Shown: positions 43,560 to 52,282 of the stretch, one piece after another | Layout: the number at the start of each line of letters is the position of its first letter | Position numbering within the stretch: position 1 is the first letter of the stretch | Source: JANQPX01 sp039197065 | GTDB lineage: Bacteria; Pseudomonadota; Alphaproteobacteria; Geminicoccales; Geminicoccaceae | Assembly: GCA_039197065.1 (NCBI GenBank) | Contig: JBCCUL010000017.1 | Coordinates: 1 to 64,000, forward strand | Direction: 5' to 3' | DNA length: 64,000 nucleotides | Position numbers and translations under genes: made by a program | The notes under the pieces: generated by a model | Database searches by the model: none | Told to the model about the DNA's origin: nothing | What the model saw: the letters and a program-made list of their open reading frames with translations, nothing else

Positions 43560-45203
43560 CTAACCCTCGTAGCCGATGGCGGCCTGATAGGCTTCGAGCT
43601 GGCTGTCCCTGCCGATCCGGTCGGTCACCAGCTCCCAGGCGGTCGCCGTGTCGTCGAGTGCTTGCTGCGCGGTTTTTTCGCCGCTCATCGCCGCCGACAG
43701 GTTCTTGTCCAGAATGTCCCAGTATTCGAACGTGCCGGGAATTCTGAGATAGGTCAGCATCGTGTCGGCGTAGAAGGTGTCGCGATAAGCTTGCGTGTAG
43801 GTCTCGACGTCGGACGCGTCCCAACCGGCGCCGACATACTGATCGACCGTCGCCGTGCCGCCCTGATCTTCCAGGAACTGGTAGGAATAGCCTGGATCGA
43901 CGCCCGTCCAGCCATGCTGCGAGTTCCAAAGGGAGACGTCCTTCATCGCCATCAGGGCGAGGAGCGAGTAGGTCGCCTCCGGGTTCTCGGAGAAGTTGGA
44001 GATCACGCCATGCCAGGAGCCGCCCGTGGTGTTGCCGACCGGCGCCGGGTTTTCCGCCGCGACGAACTCGCCGGTCGCATGGTCGTAATACTCCTCGGAG
44101 GCCGGCAGGATCGAGGCGGCGCAGTCGCCCTGGATGACCGAGCGGCTGGTGTCCTGGCAAAGGCTGCCGACGTCGCCCCAGGAGAACACGAAAACCGACT
44201 TGCCGCGCAGGAAGTAGTCCCAGGCCTCGCCCAGCGACCAACCGACCTGAGCAGCCGGCCCGGTCTCATGCAGATCCTGCAGGAACTCCAGCGCCTTCAC
44301 GTGGCCAGGGCTGTTGATCAGCGGGGTCATGTCGGTCGGGTCGAACCAGTAGACGTTGTGATGCTGGGTGACCGCGTCGCCCGGCGTCACGGCGAAGGAG
44401 GCGGAAAGCGACTGGAAGTGATAGTGACCCTGCTCGCCGACCTTCAGATGCAAGACCATGCCGCTGTCGGGGTCGGCGTCATTATCGTCCCAGTTCTTGC
44501 CGTTGAAGTAGCGAGCGACGTCCCGAAGCTGCTGCCAGGTCGAAGGCGGCACAGGCATGTCATAGCCATATTCATCCTTGAACGCGGCCTGATGCTCTGG
44601 GTTCTCGAGCGCACTCTTCCGGTAATAGAGCACCTGGCCGTCGGCATCGTTCAAGACGCCGATCCCAGCACCCTCCCAGGTGTGCAGTGCCTTCAGCGAC
44701 GGCGGCATGTCGTCATAGGTCCAGGCGGGGTAATCGCCTGACTCGATCAGCTCGTCGATCTCGAAGGCATAGCCCTGCGGCGCGATATCGCCATACCAAA
44801 ACGCGCCCACCATGAAGGCGTCATACTCGCCGGTGCCGTTTCTAAGATCGAGCATCATCTTGGTGTAGTGCTCGGCGAACGGCAGTTCGACGACATCAAG
44901 GGTCGCCCCGGTCAGCTCCTCCCAGGGACCGCGAAAGGCATGCAGCGGCCCGGAGATGCCGCCCTTCGGTCCGGCGGCGTTGACGGTCACCGAAATCTCA
45001 GCACCTTCGAAAGGCTTCTCACCCGGTCCGAAGAGACCGCCGAGGTCTTCCTGCTGCACGGTGATGACGGTGTCGTCATAGTCGGCACCGAGCATCAGAT
45101 CGACGGTGCCGTCGTCATTCCATTTAACGTATTCTTGCGCCATGGCGGTGGACGTCATGAACGTCGCCGCAGCGGCACAAAGGATTGTTGCCTGCCTGTG
45201 CAT
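43560..45203 (-). CDS. ABC transporter extracellular solute-binding protein (family 1)
   Basis: Periplasmic receptor of 547 residues, large for the family. A signal peptide (ILCAAAATFMTSTAMAQ) is cut before EYVKW. Segments typical of CUT1 receptors: ISVTVNAAGPKGG near 70, LPFAEHYTKMMLDLRNGTGEYDAFMVG near 105-130, PVPPSTWQQLRDVARYF near 225 and a C-terminal helical lobe. GGGAGG lies five bases before ATG. It heads an operon with MalF- and MalG-like genes. No ATPase gene is nearby, so a shared MsmK/MalK-type ATPase encoded elsewhere is likely. Ligand unknown, probably a carbohydrate or polyol. Confidence 0.9.
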   Translation of the reverse strand: MHRQATILCAAAATFMTSTAMAQEYVKWNDDGTVDLMLGADYDDTVITVQQEDLGGLFGPGEKPFEGAEISVTVNAAGPKGGISGPLHAFRGPWEELTGATLDVVELPFAEHYTKMMLDLRNGTGEYDAFMVGAFWYGDIAPQGYAFEIDELIESGDYPAWTYDDMPPSLKALHTWEGAGIGVLNDADGQVLYYRKSALENPEHQAAFKDEYGYDMPVPPSTWQQLRDVARYFNGKNWDDNDADPDSGMVLHLKVGEQGHYHFQSLSASFAVTPGDAVTQHHNVYWFDPTDMTPLINSPGHVKALEFLQDLHETGPAAQVGWSLGEAWDYFLRGKSVFVFSWGDVGSLCQDTSRSVIQGDCAASILPASEEYYDHATGEFVAAENPAPVGNTTGGSWHGVISNFSENPEATYSLLALMAMKDVSLWNSQHGWTGVDPGYSYQFLEDQGGTATVDQYVGAGWDASDVETYTQAYRDTFYADTMLTYLRIPGTFEYWDILDKNLSAAMSGEKTAQQALDDTATAWELVTDRIGRDSQLEAYQAAIGYEG

Positions 45204-45525
45204 GATGACCTCCCTGATTGATGCCGACCGACCTAACCGCTTTTTTGCGATGGTCGTTGTTTTGGCAATTCAACGATAGGATCTCAGAAAGGCCTTGCGA
45301 TGTCCATGCTGCCGCTGCTCATCTCGGAGCGTAATGGCATTCATGGTTTCAGAACATCAGGACTGACTTTTTGCACGAAGCCGATGAACGACTCGTGACG
45401 ACTTTGACACCGAAAGCGGGCTAAATATCTGACTAAGCTTCGACGATGTTTCGGCAAGCTGCGAGATCCACCGTCAGGAGCCGATCTGACCACGGCGTCT
45501 CCTTCGAAGCCCGCAGTCGTCTTCG
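45204..45525. other. Spacer upstream of the ABC operon, no gene seen
   Basis: The 322-bp region holds the promoter of the minus-strand ABC operon in its first half and the end of the DoxX-pair operon in its second. I see no operator with clear symmetry, no RNA gene and no coding frame. Confidence 0.4.
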
Positions 45526-45966
45526 TCAACCGACAACAACCGTTATCTCCCGCTCGATCAGCCCCTCCGAGCCCACCAGCGCACGATGGTCCTGAGCACG
45601 GAGCATGATGCGCAGGGAGTGCTCGCCCTTCGGCAGCTTACCGAGGGAGACGATCGGCTCGTAGGCCGCGGCGATCTTCTGTTTGCCGGCGTAGATGTGG
45701 GCGTGGCCGATGGGCTCATTCGTTTCGACCGCGGCGCAGATTTTGGAGAAGGTGAAGCCATCGACGTCGAGGCGAAGGAGCTGTTCGCCGGTTGGGAGGC
45801 TAGTCACATCCGCCTCGATCCTGGGGTCGGGCGTTTTTGGATCGAGCATCACGAACACGCTCGCAGGCGGGCCTGCCTCGGCGTTGAGCCAGGGGATGAC
45901 GGCCAGCATGGCAATCAACAGGGTCAGCACCGGCGCTGATGTGGTGATCAGGGAGAAGGGTTTCAT
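45526..45966 (-). CDS. Exported hypothetical protein following the DoxX-like gene
   Basis: A 146-residue protein with an N-terminal signal or anchor (SAPVLTLLIAMLAVIPWLNAEA) and a beta-rich mature part (ASVFVMLDPKTPDPRI, FSKICAAVETNEPIGHAHIY, GEHSLRIMLRAQDHRALV). The mature part resembles an immunoglobulin-like or copper-chaperone-like sandwich, but no firm family. It starts in an ATGA overlap with the end of the upstream gene and has GGAG about nine bases before ATG. A much longer frame running through the upstream gene is only out-of-frame shadow. Confidence 0.75.
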   Translation of the reverse strand: MKPFSLITTSAPVLTLLIAMLAVIPWLNAEAGPPASVFVMLDPKTPDPRIEADVTSLPTGEQLLRLDVDGFTFSKICAAVETNEPIGHAHIYAGKQKIAAAYEPIVSLGKLPKGEHSLRIMLRAQDHRALVGSEGLIEREITVVVG

Positions 45967-47075
45967 CGGGCCAGGCTCCTTTGATCGGAGGAAGCGCCTA
46001 CGCCAAGTCGACCATGTGCGGGAACGCACCCGCACATGAGGAGCATGGCCATGGTGCCGTAGAGATTGGCGTGGAAGAGCGGGGTTTCGCCGATGGTGAC
46101 GGCGAAGAAGGTGAAGGCGCCGATCAGGAAGGCGGCGATCGGGCGGACCAGGAGTCCGAGCGCCAGGAGGGCGCCTGCGGTGATTTCGACCAGCATCATG
46201 ATGAGGGCTGCGGTTTCGAGCGGGAGGCCGAAGGTCGACACGTTCCCATGGTCGAGAATGGCGATCAGGAGGGTGGGCTGATCGAGTTTGTAGGCGATGC
46301 CGAGATAGACGAAGGTCCCGCCGAGCAGGGCCAGGATTACGCGCCAGGCAGCGTGAACGGCTTGGCCGTTTTGCGGCAAGAGCTCCTGCCAGAACGTCAT
46401 TGCCGGCCGCCGGGCGACCCGGTCTATCGAGAGTGCGCCGGGGCCGCAGATCAGGAGGATCAGCGCCGGTGCTGCGAAGTGAGGGCCGTAGGCCAGAAAG
46501 GCCATGCCGAAGGCGGCAAAGCCCATGATGACGAGGGCGATCACAGAAAGGGCGGCAACACGCGTCAGGAGGCCGGCCAGCAGAAAAAGGGCTGTGATCA
46601 GCTCGGCATGGGCAAGCCAGGACCAGCCGGGACCCGCGAGCGTGATCTGCATGTCGGGCACCATCAGGGTGGGCGTGGTCCACATAGCCGTGCCATGACG
46701 CGGAAGGCCGCCGACGGCGCCGAGACCGAGCATCAGGGCGAGGCCGAGACGGATGAGGAGCGGGCCGAGCTTGGCGCCAAACGCTTCGAGCGGCGCGAAG
46801 GTCCGGCGTTCGATCTCCTGGAGACGATCGGCGATGGCGATGGCGCCGACGGCGGCGATGGCAGCGACGGCGATGAAGCCGGCGAGCGGCCAGATGCCGG
46901 TGAAAACGGCGGGGATCGGCGCCGTCGCCAGTGCCGCCATCTCATCCGGCGTCAGCAGCCAGGCCTCATGTGCTAGGGCATTCAGGGGAAACAGAGCAAT
47001 GAGACCACTCAGCCCCATGGTCCAAATATCCGCTCGCCGAAGCCTGAGGGCCCGCGCGACAATAAACGGGGTCAT
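45963..47075 (-). CDS. DoxX-like multi-spanning membrane protein
   Basis: A 370-residue inner-membrane protein with about nine hydrophobic helices. The second half carries two DoxX-like four-helix patterns (WSWLAHAELITALFLLAGLL near residue 155 and MLVEITAGALLALGLLVRPI near 295). The N-terminal part has a periplasmic stretch HEAWLLTPDEMAALATAP that suggests a former signal-like segment. It starts at ATG with GAGAGGG upstream. It overlaps the next gene by four bases. Family function is poorly known; some DoxX proteins are linked to thiol or quinone redox. Confidence 0.75.
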   Translation of the reverse strand: MTPFIVARALRLRRADIWTMGLSGLIALFPLNALAHEAWLLTPDEMAALATAPIPAVFTGIWPLAGFIAVAAIAAVGAIAIADRLQEIERRTFAPLEAFGAKLGPLLIRLGLALMLGLGAVGGLPRHGTAMWTTPTLMVPDMQITLAGPGWSWLAHAELITALFLLAGLLTRVAALSVIALVIMGFAAFGMAFLAYGPHFAAPALILLICGPGALSIDRVARRPAMTFWQELLPQNGQAVHAAWRVILALLGGTFVYLGIAYKLDQPTLLIAILDHGNVSTFGLPLETAALIMMLVEITAGALLALGLLVRPIAAFLIGAFTFFAVTIGETPLFHANLYGTMAMLLMCGCVPAHGRLGVGASSDQRSLAR

Positions 47076-47480
47076 CTCCTGCCCTCTCAAATGAAATATT
47101 CATTTCGACAGAAATTTAAAATTCGATGGTGTTTATTCTGATATCCATGAAATTATCATGCCGATATCATGTCGATATGAAGCGCTTCACAGTCGATGTG
47201 ATTCATGGATATTTGGCTTTGTGACCTGGCTCTGATCGCGAGTTCGGTATGGAGCGATGCAAAAAGGCATGCATAGCCGGGTACGAACAGGCGATATCGT
47301 CTCTCACGGCTATCGCAGAGATAGATTCCATACCGGCGAAGAATTTATTGCAAATTGCCTAAAATGCCGTTAAACGCCTTAAGACGCTGAAAATTTAGAC
47401 TCTTCTTGACGTCGTTTCTGACCAAGGCTTCCATTCATATTTCATTCCTTCGGCCTTCGGGGTGGCTTGAGAGGTTATTG
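47076..47480. promoter_or_regulatory. Divergent regulatory spacer with a large palindrome
   Basis: An AT-rich 405-bp region separating the DoxX pair (minus) from the TakP-like gene (plus). ATATCCATGAA (47141-47151) and TTCATGGATAT (47202-47212) are perfect inverted copies 50 bases apart. Between them lie GATATCATGTCGATATGA and the palindrome GAAGCGCTTC (47179-47188). The repeated GATAT/ATATC half-sites suggest cooperative binding of a regulator to control both directions. The regulator is unknown and no other gene is seen. Confidence 0.45.
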
Positions 47481-48566
47481 ATGAAACGTCGTGTTGCTTT
47501 AGGTGCGGGGGTTGCTTCTCTTGGTGCGGCGGCAGCGGGCTCGTTCCCGACGCCCGCTATCTCGCAGGGTTTGAGACGGCTCCGTCTGGCGACCACCTGG
47601 CCGAAGAACTTTCCCGGCCTGGGTGAAGGCGCCATTCGTTTCGCCAATCGTATCGCAACGTCGACCGGCGGTCGGATCGAGGTGCAGGTCTTCAGCGCCG
47701 GCGAGCTGGTGCCGGCCTTCGATGTGTTCGATGCGGTCGCCGGCGGCGAGATCGACATCTATCACGGCAGCGAGGCCTATTGGCAGAACAAGGCCAGGGT
47801 CTTCAATTTCTTCTCCTCCGTGCCGCTGGGCATGACCTCCAACGAGATCGACGCATGGCTCCTGCATGGCGGCGGCCAGGAGATGTGGGACGAGCTTTCG
47901 GCGAATTACGGGATCAAGCCGCTGATCTGCGGCAATACCACGGTGCAGATGGCCGGCTGGTTCCAGGATGAGGTCAACACCGTCGAGGATCTGACGCGGC
48001 TTACCGTGCGCATCGCCGGGCTTGGCGCCGAGATGCTGCGCGAGATCGGCGGCAATGCGCTCACGGTGCCGGGCGGTGAGATCGTCGAGGCGATGCAGAC
48101 ACGCCGCGTGGATGCCTGCGAGTTCATGGGCCCTTGGGTGGACAAGTCCCTCGGCCTGCAGAATGTCGCCCGCTACTACTACTATCCGGGGCTGCATCAG
48201 CCGGGCGAGGCGATTTCCGTCGGTGTCAATCTTCAGCTCTGGAACGCGCTGACCGAGGAGGAGCGCAGCATCTTCCGCGATGCCGCCCATGCCGAGAACG
48301 CGATGCTGCTCGCCGAATTCAACGCGCGCAATGGTGCTGCCCTTCGCGATCTGATCACCAATGACGGCGTGCAGGTCCGGCGCCTGGACCGGCTGATTTT
48401 CCGCACCCTGGCGCTCGCGGCGCGGGATGTGGTGGAATCGGTTGGCGCGGAGAATGCGTTTTCCAGGCGGGTCTATAACAGCTTCGTCGAGTTTCGCCGC
48501 CAGGTGGCGCGCTGGACCGAGCTTTCGGATCAGGCCTATGTCGAGGCCCGGTCGCGCTACCTTTAA
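47481..48566 (+). CDS. TakP-like TRAP substrate-binding protein
   Basis: Periplasmic receptor of 361 residues. The N-terminus (MKRRVALGAGVASLGAAAAG) is a Tat-type signal with the twin arginines. The mature protein follows the pattern of TakP, the 2-oxoacid receptor of Rhodobacter: VFSAGELVPAFDVFDAV near residue 70, LLHGGGQEMWDEL near 130, TVRIAGLGAEML near 180 with the carboxylate-binding Arg, and CEFMGPWVDKSLGL near 215. GAGAGG lies seven bases before ATG. No DctQ or DctM gene is adjacent; a fusion protein gene follows 27 bases later. Ligand likely a 2-oxo or hydroxy acid, by homology. Confidence 0.88.
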   Translation: MKRRVALGAGVASLGAAAAGSFPTPAISQGLRRLRLATTWPKNFPGLGEGAIRFANRIATSTGGRIEVQVFSAGELVPAFDVFDAVAGGEIDIYHGSEAYWQNKARVFNFFSSVPLGMTSNEIDAWLLHGGGQEMWDELSANYGIKPLICGNTTVQMAGWFQDEVNTVEDLTRLTVRIAGLGAEMLREIGGNALTVPGGEIVEAMQTRRVDACEFMGPWVDKSLGLQNVARYYYYPGLHQPGEAISVGVNLQLWNALTEEERSIFRDAAHAENAMLLAEFNARNGAALRDLITNDGVQVRRLDRLIFRTLALAARDVVESVGAENAFSRRVYNSFVEFRRQVARWTELSDQAYVEARSRYL

Positions 48567-48593
48567 TCCCTGCCTTCAAAGAGGCATGACGAC

Positions 48594-49829
48594 ATGCAAG
48601 CAAGAAACAACAACACACTAAAGCGCCTTCTCCCCTTGTTCGCCGTCCTCCTTGGCCTGATGATCTGGCATGCCAAGCCGGCGAGCGCCTTCGATATCGC
48701 CGTCGGCAATGAGCAGAGCGGCACCTTCAAGCTCGGCATCGGCATCAGCTCGCTGGTCAAGATCAAGCTCCTGCCGCGCTACGATATTGATCTGGAGCCG
48801 CTGATCACCGAAGGCGACGAGGCGAGCCTGAAGGCGCTTGAGGATGGCGTTGCCGATTTCGCCCTGGTGGCCGTCGATCAGAGCCAGCCGCTTTCGCGCA
48901 TCGGCATGGAGGCGGTCGCCAATCTCGGCGAGCTGGACAATCTCACCACCATGCTGGTCGCGGCGCGCGAGGTGGATGGCGAGGCGGTGCAGCGCATCCT
49001 GGTGTCGATCTTCGAGAACGTCAATTTCCTGAGCGCCATCGACCCCCAGCTCAGCGGCATCAACCCCGACAAGGCGGTGATGGGCCTGACCCTGCCGCTG
49101 CACCGCGGCGCCAAGCGGTATCTCGCCAGCCGATGGGCGTCAGGCGGCGACGTCGCGGCCGCCGAGCCCGCAGCCGCCGTCGAGGAAGTCACGGCTGCAG
49201 CAGCGCCGGCGCCCGCCGCATCGGCGGCGCCTGAGGTAGAGACGGCCGCCCTGCCGCCTGCCTATGGCGAAGAGGCGGATGATGCGCGCAATTACGTCTT
49301 CTATTTCGGCTTCGACGACGCGTCCTTGAACCCGGAATCGCAGGCCACCCTGGAACGCGCCGCACGCTTTGCCGAAAGTCTGGAAGACCCCGCAATCATC
49401 GTTGCCGCCTATACCGACAGCGCCGGCGATGCCGAATACAACTACCTCCTTGCAGAACGCCGCGCGGCGTCCGTGGTGGACGGGCTGGAGGCGCTCCAGG
49501 TGCGCTACAGCCAGCTCGACCTTTCGCTCTTCGGCGAACGTTCACCCTGGGCAGTGACCCTCGACAACGTCAATGAGGCGAGCAACCGCCGGGTCGAGCT
49601 TTTCATCGAAGAACCCGTACCCGAAATCCAGCCCCTACCCATCCCCGCCAGCTACACCCAGTCCGGCACGGCCGGTGCGATCACCGCGGACGGCGTGTCC
49701 AGCGTAGATGGCGTGTCAGGAGCGGACCGGGTGACAATCGAGCCGAGCTATGTGCCGGCGCGACCGGCAGCATCGGCGCAAGAGGACGGATCAGGGCTTA
49801 AGCGCCTGCCTCAAAAGCCGCTTATGTGA
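48594..49829 (+). CDS. TAXI-like receptor domain fused to an OmpA C-terminal domain
   Basis: An exported protein of 411 residues. A signal peptide (LLPLFAVLLGLMIWHAKPASA) precedes a short TAXI-type TRAP receptor-like part: FDIAVGNEQSGTFKLGIGIS, TEGDEASLKALEDGVADFALV. This resembles only one lobe (about 150 residues) of the ~320-residue TAXI family. An Ala/Pro linker (about 180-225) leads to an OmpA-like peptidoglycan-binding domain with the typical NYLLAERRAASVVDGL and NEASNRRVELFI segments (near 285 and 335). The end is low-complexity. The fusion suggests a solute-sensing or -binding lobe tethered to the cell wall. It follows the TakP-like gene on the same strand and is likely co-transcribed. 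Confidence 0.75.
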   Translation: MQARNNNTLKRLLPLFAVLLGLMIWHAKPASAFDIAVGNEQSGTFKLGIGISSLVKIKLLPRYDIDLEPLITEGDEASLKALEDGVADFALVAVDQSQPLSRIGMEAVANLGELDNLTTMLVAAREVDGEAVQRILVSIFENVNFLSAIDPQLSGINPDKAVMGLTLPLHRGAKRYLASRWASGGDVAAAEPAAAVEEVTAAAAPAPAASAAPEVETAALPPAYGEEADDARNYVFYFGFDDASLNPESQATLERAARFAESLEDPAIIVAAYTDSAGDAEYNYLLAERRAASVVDGLEALQVRYSQLDLSLFGERSPWAVTLDNVNEASNRRVELFIEEPVPEIQPLPIPASYTQSGTAGAITADGVSSVDGVSGADRVTIEPSYVPARPAASAQEDGSGLKRLPQKPLM

Positions 49830-49909
49830 GCGCTGCCGACTGAGCTCAGAAGAGCACAGAGGCCGATCTACATCCACACTTTTTCTCACCCAAAGATTGT
49901 GTAATTCTA

Positions 49910-49928
49910 CCCGGACATTCTATCCGGG
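49910..49928 (+). promoter_or_regulatory. Leader hairpin over the NACHT gene's ribosome site
   Basis: CCCGGA pairs perfectly with TCCGGG around a seven-base loop. The right arm holds GGG of the only ribosome site GGGAG (49926-49930), four bases before GTG and seven before TTG. It could keep translation low. The effect is inferred. Confidence 0.45.
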
Positions 49929-49934
49929 AGTTCG

Positions 49935-52157
49935 GTGTTGAGCACCAAAATACTACTCTTTGAACACCTTGGCCCTTCGGTCGCTAAGGCACTGGCAGCC
50001 GGCATTTTTCAAGTACCGGTGATCAGCAATCCGCTGATCGATTTCTTGAAGCAGCGTCTCAAGAGCGGGGGTGAAGCCCATCAGGCTGAACAGCAGATAG
50101 GGCGGCTGGTCGAGCAGTGTCTCTCCCCACTCATGCCAATGTTCACTTCAGCGAAGAGCTTCGAACCCAAAGCCGTCGCCATCCTGCTTGGGGAAACAGT
50201 GCAGCAGCACGCCAATCTCAGCGCGCTCATCAAAGGTGATCTCAATCGCGTCAGCCTGCACCTAAAGGTCCTGGAGGCTGTGCCGCGCGAAAAGCTTCGA
50301 GACCAGGCCTATGGTGAGGCCAACATTGCGGCTTATGAGCAGGCCCTACCACTCCTTGTCGATCGGATGATCGATCTAGCACCGAAGCTTGATGGCTTCG
50401 AAGGTGTATCGACGGCTGAGATCCTTCGACGCCTGACCAAGCTCGCTCAAGATGCAGAGGATATTCGAGCAGGCGTCGAGCGACTGCATCAACGCTTCGA
50501 TGACATCGTTCGGTTTAAAAGTGAGGAGGAGCAGAACTACGCGATCGACTATTGCACGCATATCGACGAGCACCTGAATGCGGTACAGTTGTTTGGTATT
50601 ACCACGGAATCGGTCGCCAGCCAGCAAAAGCTCTCGACGGCATTTATCCCGCTTTCGCTCGCGCGCGACTCATCAGACCAAAGACAGGCAGGCTCGATCT
50701 ACTTCGACAGCCTGTTGGCGCGTCTGACCCCGGAAACACCAAGGCTTCTCATTACGGGGCCCGCCGGCAGCGGCAAGACAACACTTCTCAAATGGGCTGC
50801 AATTCAGGCAGCTGAGATGATTAGGATCGGCGTCGAGAAGACCATTCAGTGGGATCTCGAAGATCGGCTCGGCGCCACCATCAAAGCTCTAGCCCATGTC
50901 ATGGTACGCACACCCGGAGCCGCCGAGCTGATGGTATTGGAAGACGAGCCAGCGATCGCCTTTCGCCATGCAGCGGAACAGTTGGGCGAGTTTGGACCGG
51001 ATGGCGAATGGCATCAGCCCAGACATTTCCCGATCGAGGATAGTTGGTGGCTACGCGTGCCCTTCTTTGTCCCGCTTCGCTATTGCGAAAGGGGACGCCT
51101 GCCGGATCTGGACATCTACCCGAAGATCGGCACCGAGTTTCCTTTTGATCCACCGAAAGGCTGGGTGCAGGCGATCCTTCAAGCCGGGCGCGCACTGGTT
51201 CTGATCGATGGCATCGACGAAATTCCTGAGACTGATCGCGGCCAGATCAAAAGGGCCCTCGAAGGCTTCTGTAAGCTCGACAAGGGTAACTACATCGTTT
51301 TCACCACCCGGCCAACGGCCATCGACGATCGCTGGTTTCAGCGCATATCGATGATGCAGGCCGACGTGAACCCACTCATGGACGCCGAACGCGCCGAGCT
51401 AATCAATCGATGGCATCAAGCCGCATCTGAGCAGCTAGCTCTTGTCAAACGGCCTGATGACGCCTCGGCGCTGGCGCCGGAACTCATCGAAAAACTGAAG
51501 GCCGCACCACACATCGCCCAGCTCGGCAATAACCCATTGCTATGTGCCGCGATTTGCGCCCTGCATTACAATAGGCGAGGCTATCTCCCCAAGGATCAGG
51601 CAGATCTTTGCCAGCAACTTTGCGAACTCCTGATCCATCGCCGGGACGAAGAGCGCGATCTGCCAAAGAATGAGCGTGATTGGGACTACGACAAGCTAGA
51701 CTACAATCAAAAAGAGGCCCTGCTGCGTGACCTTGCTCAAGCAAACTTGCGCGGCGGCGGCGCCACGCTCGAAGGCAAAGAGGCGACAGAGCGAATTCGT
51801 AACAAGCTGCCCGCCCTTAGACTTGTCGATCTTGATCCTTTGAACGTCAAAAAAGGCCTGCTTAGGAGAACCGGCATGCTGCGCGAAGCCTATGGCGGTG
51901 CCATCGACTTCGCCCACAATACGCTCCGCGACTTTCTAGCGGGCAAAGCCTTTGCGGATGATCCGGGCGGCCACAGAGAATTGCTCGACAATGTCAGCAA
52001 AGAGACCTGGCAGCGACCGATCGTATTTGCCGCGGGCAAAGGAGCTCGCCCGTTCGCCGATACGCTTTCCAAGATCTTCTCCTTTCACCGGATCGAAGCG
52101 CCCAGATCCTGGCACTGCTCGCCCAAAATGCGCGGACAGAACTTGATCCCAATCTGA
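49935..52157 (+). CDS. NACHT NTPase, N-terminal part of a split NLR-like protein
   Basis: A 740-residue STAND-type NTPase of the NACHT group. The first ~245 residues are a helical region of unknown function. Walker A GPAGSGKTT is at residues 275-283, Walker B LVLIDGIDE at 421-429, and VFTTRPTAID follows as in NACHT sensor regions. A winged-helix/helical part follows to about residue 715. The last ~24 residues (after IEAP) are out-of-frame text: at 52101-52103 the natural continuation moves to the -1 frame and runs without a stop into the leucine-rich repeats of the next entry. Bacterial NACHT proteins are known antiphage defence proteins. Start is GTG 49935 or TTG 49938. It lies as an apparent insert before ssb. 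Confidence 0.85.
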   Translation: MLSTKILLFEHLGPSVAKALAAGIFQVPVISNPLIDFLKQRLKSGGEAHQAEQQIGRLVEQCLSPLMPMFTSAKSFEPKAVAILLGETVQQHANLSALIKGDLNRVSLHLKVLEAVPREKLRDQAYGEANIAAYEQALPLLVDRMIDLAPKLDGFEGVSTAEILRRLTKLAQDAEDIRAGVERLHQRFDDIVRFKSEEEQNYAIDYCTHIDEHLNAVQLFGITTESVASQQKLSTAFIPLSLARDSSDQRQAGSIYFDSLLARLTPETPRLLITGPAGSGKTTLLKWAAIQAAEMIRIGVEKTIQWDLEDRLGATIKALAHVMVRTPGAAELMVLEDEPAIAFRHAAEQLGEFGPDGEWHQPRHFPIEDSWWLRVPFFVPLRYCERGRLPDLDIYPKIGTEFPFDPPKGWVQAILQAGRALVLIDGIDEIPETDRGQIKRALEGFCKLDKGNYIVFTTRPTAIDDRWFQRISMMQADVNPLMDAERAELINRWHQAASEQLALVKRPDDASALAPELIEKLKAAPHIAQLGNNPLLCAAICALHYNRRGYLPKDQADLCQQLCELLIHRRDEERDLPKNERDWDYDKLDYNQKEALLRDLAQANLRGGGATLEGKEATERIRNKLPALRLVDLDPLNVKKGLLRRTGMLREAYGGAIDFAHNTLRDFLAGKAFADDPGGHRELLDNVSKETWQRPIVFAAGKGARPFADTLSKIFSFHRIEAPRSWHCSPKMRGQNLIPI
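52101..52103 (+). other. Frameshift point joining the NACHT and LRR parts
   Basis: Before CCC the NACHT frame reads FHRIEA. One base back it reads QILALLAQNARTELDPN and stays open through to 52861. Adding one C gives EAPQILALLAQN and a single 975-residue protein. A deletion, a sequencing error or slippage at the C run are all possible. Confidence 0.75.
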
Positions 52158-52282
52158 GTGCGAGAATCGACAGTCTCTACGACGAACTGCTGCCTCCGAA
52201 GACCGTCGAGGAAGCTCGCCAGCTGGCGACCCTTGGGGACCTGATCGTCGATCGCCTGACCAAACGCGGGCAGTCTAATGAC

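Noticed and set aside
45526..46683. A 385-codon minus-strand frame overlapping the DoxX-like gene
   Set aside because: Only its last 147 codons (from ATG 45966) are real; the rest is Arg/Pro/His-rich out-of-frame text over the DoxX-like gene.
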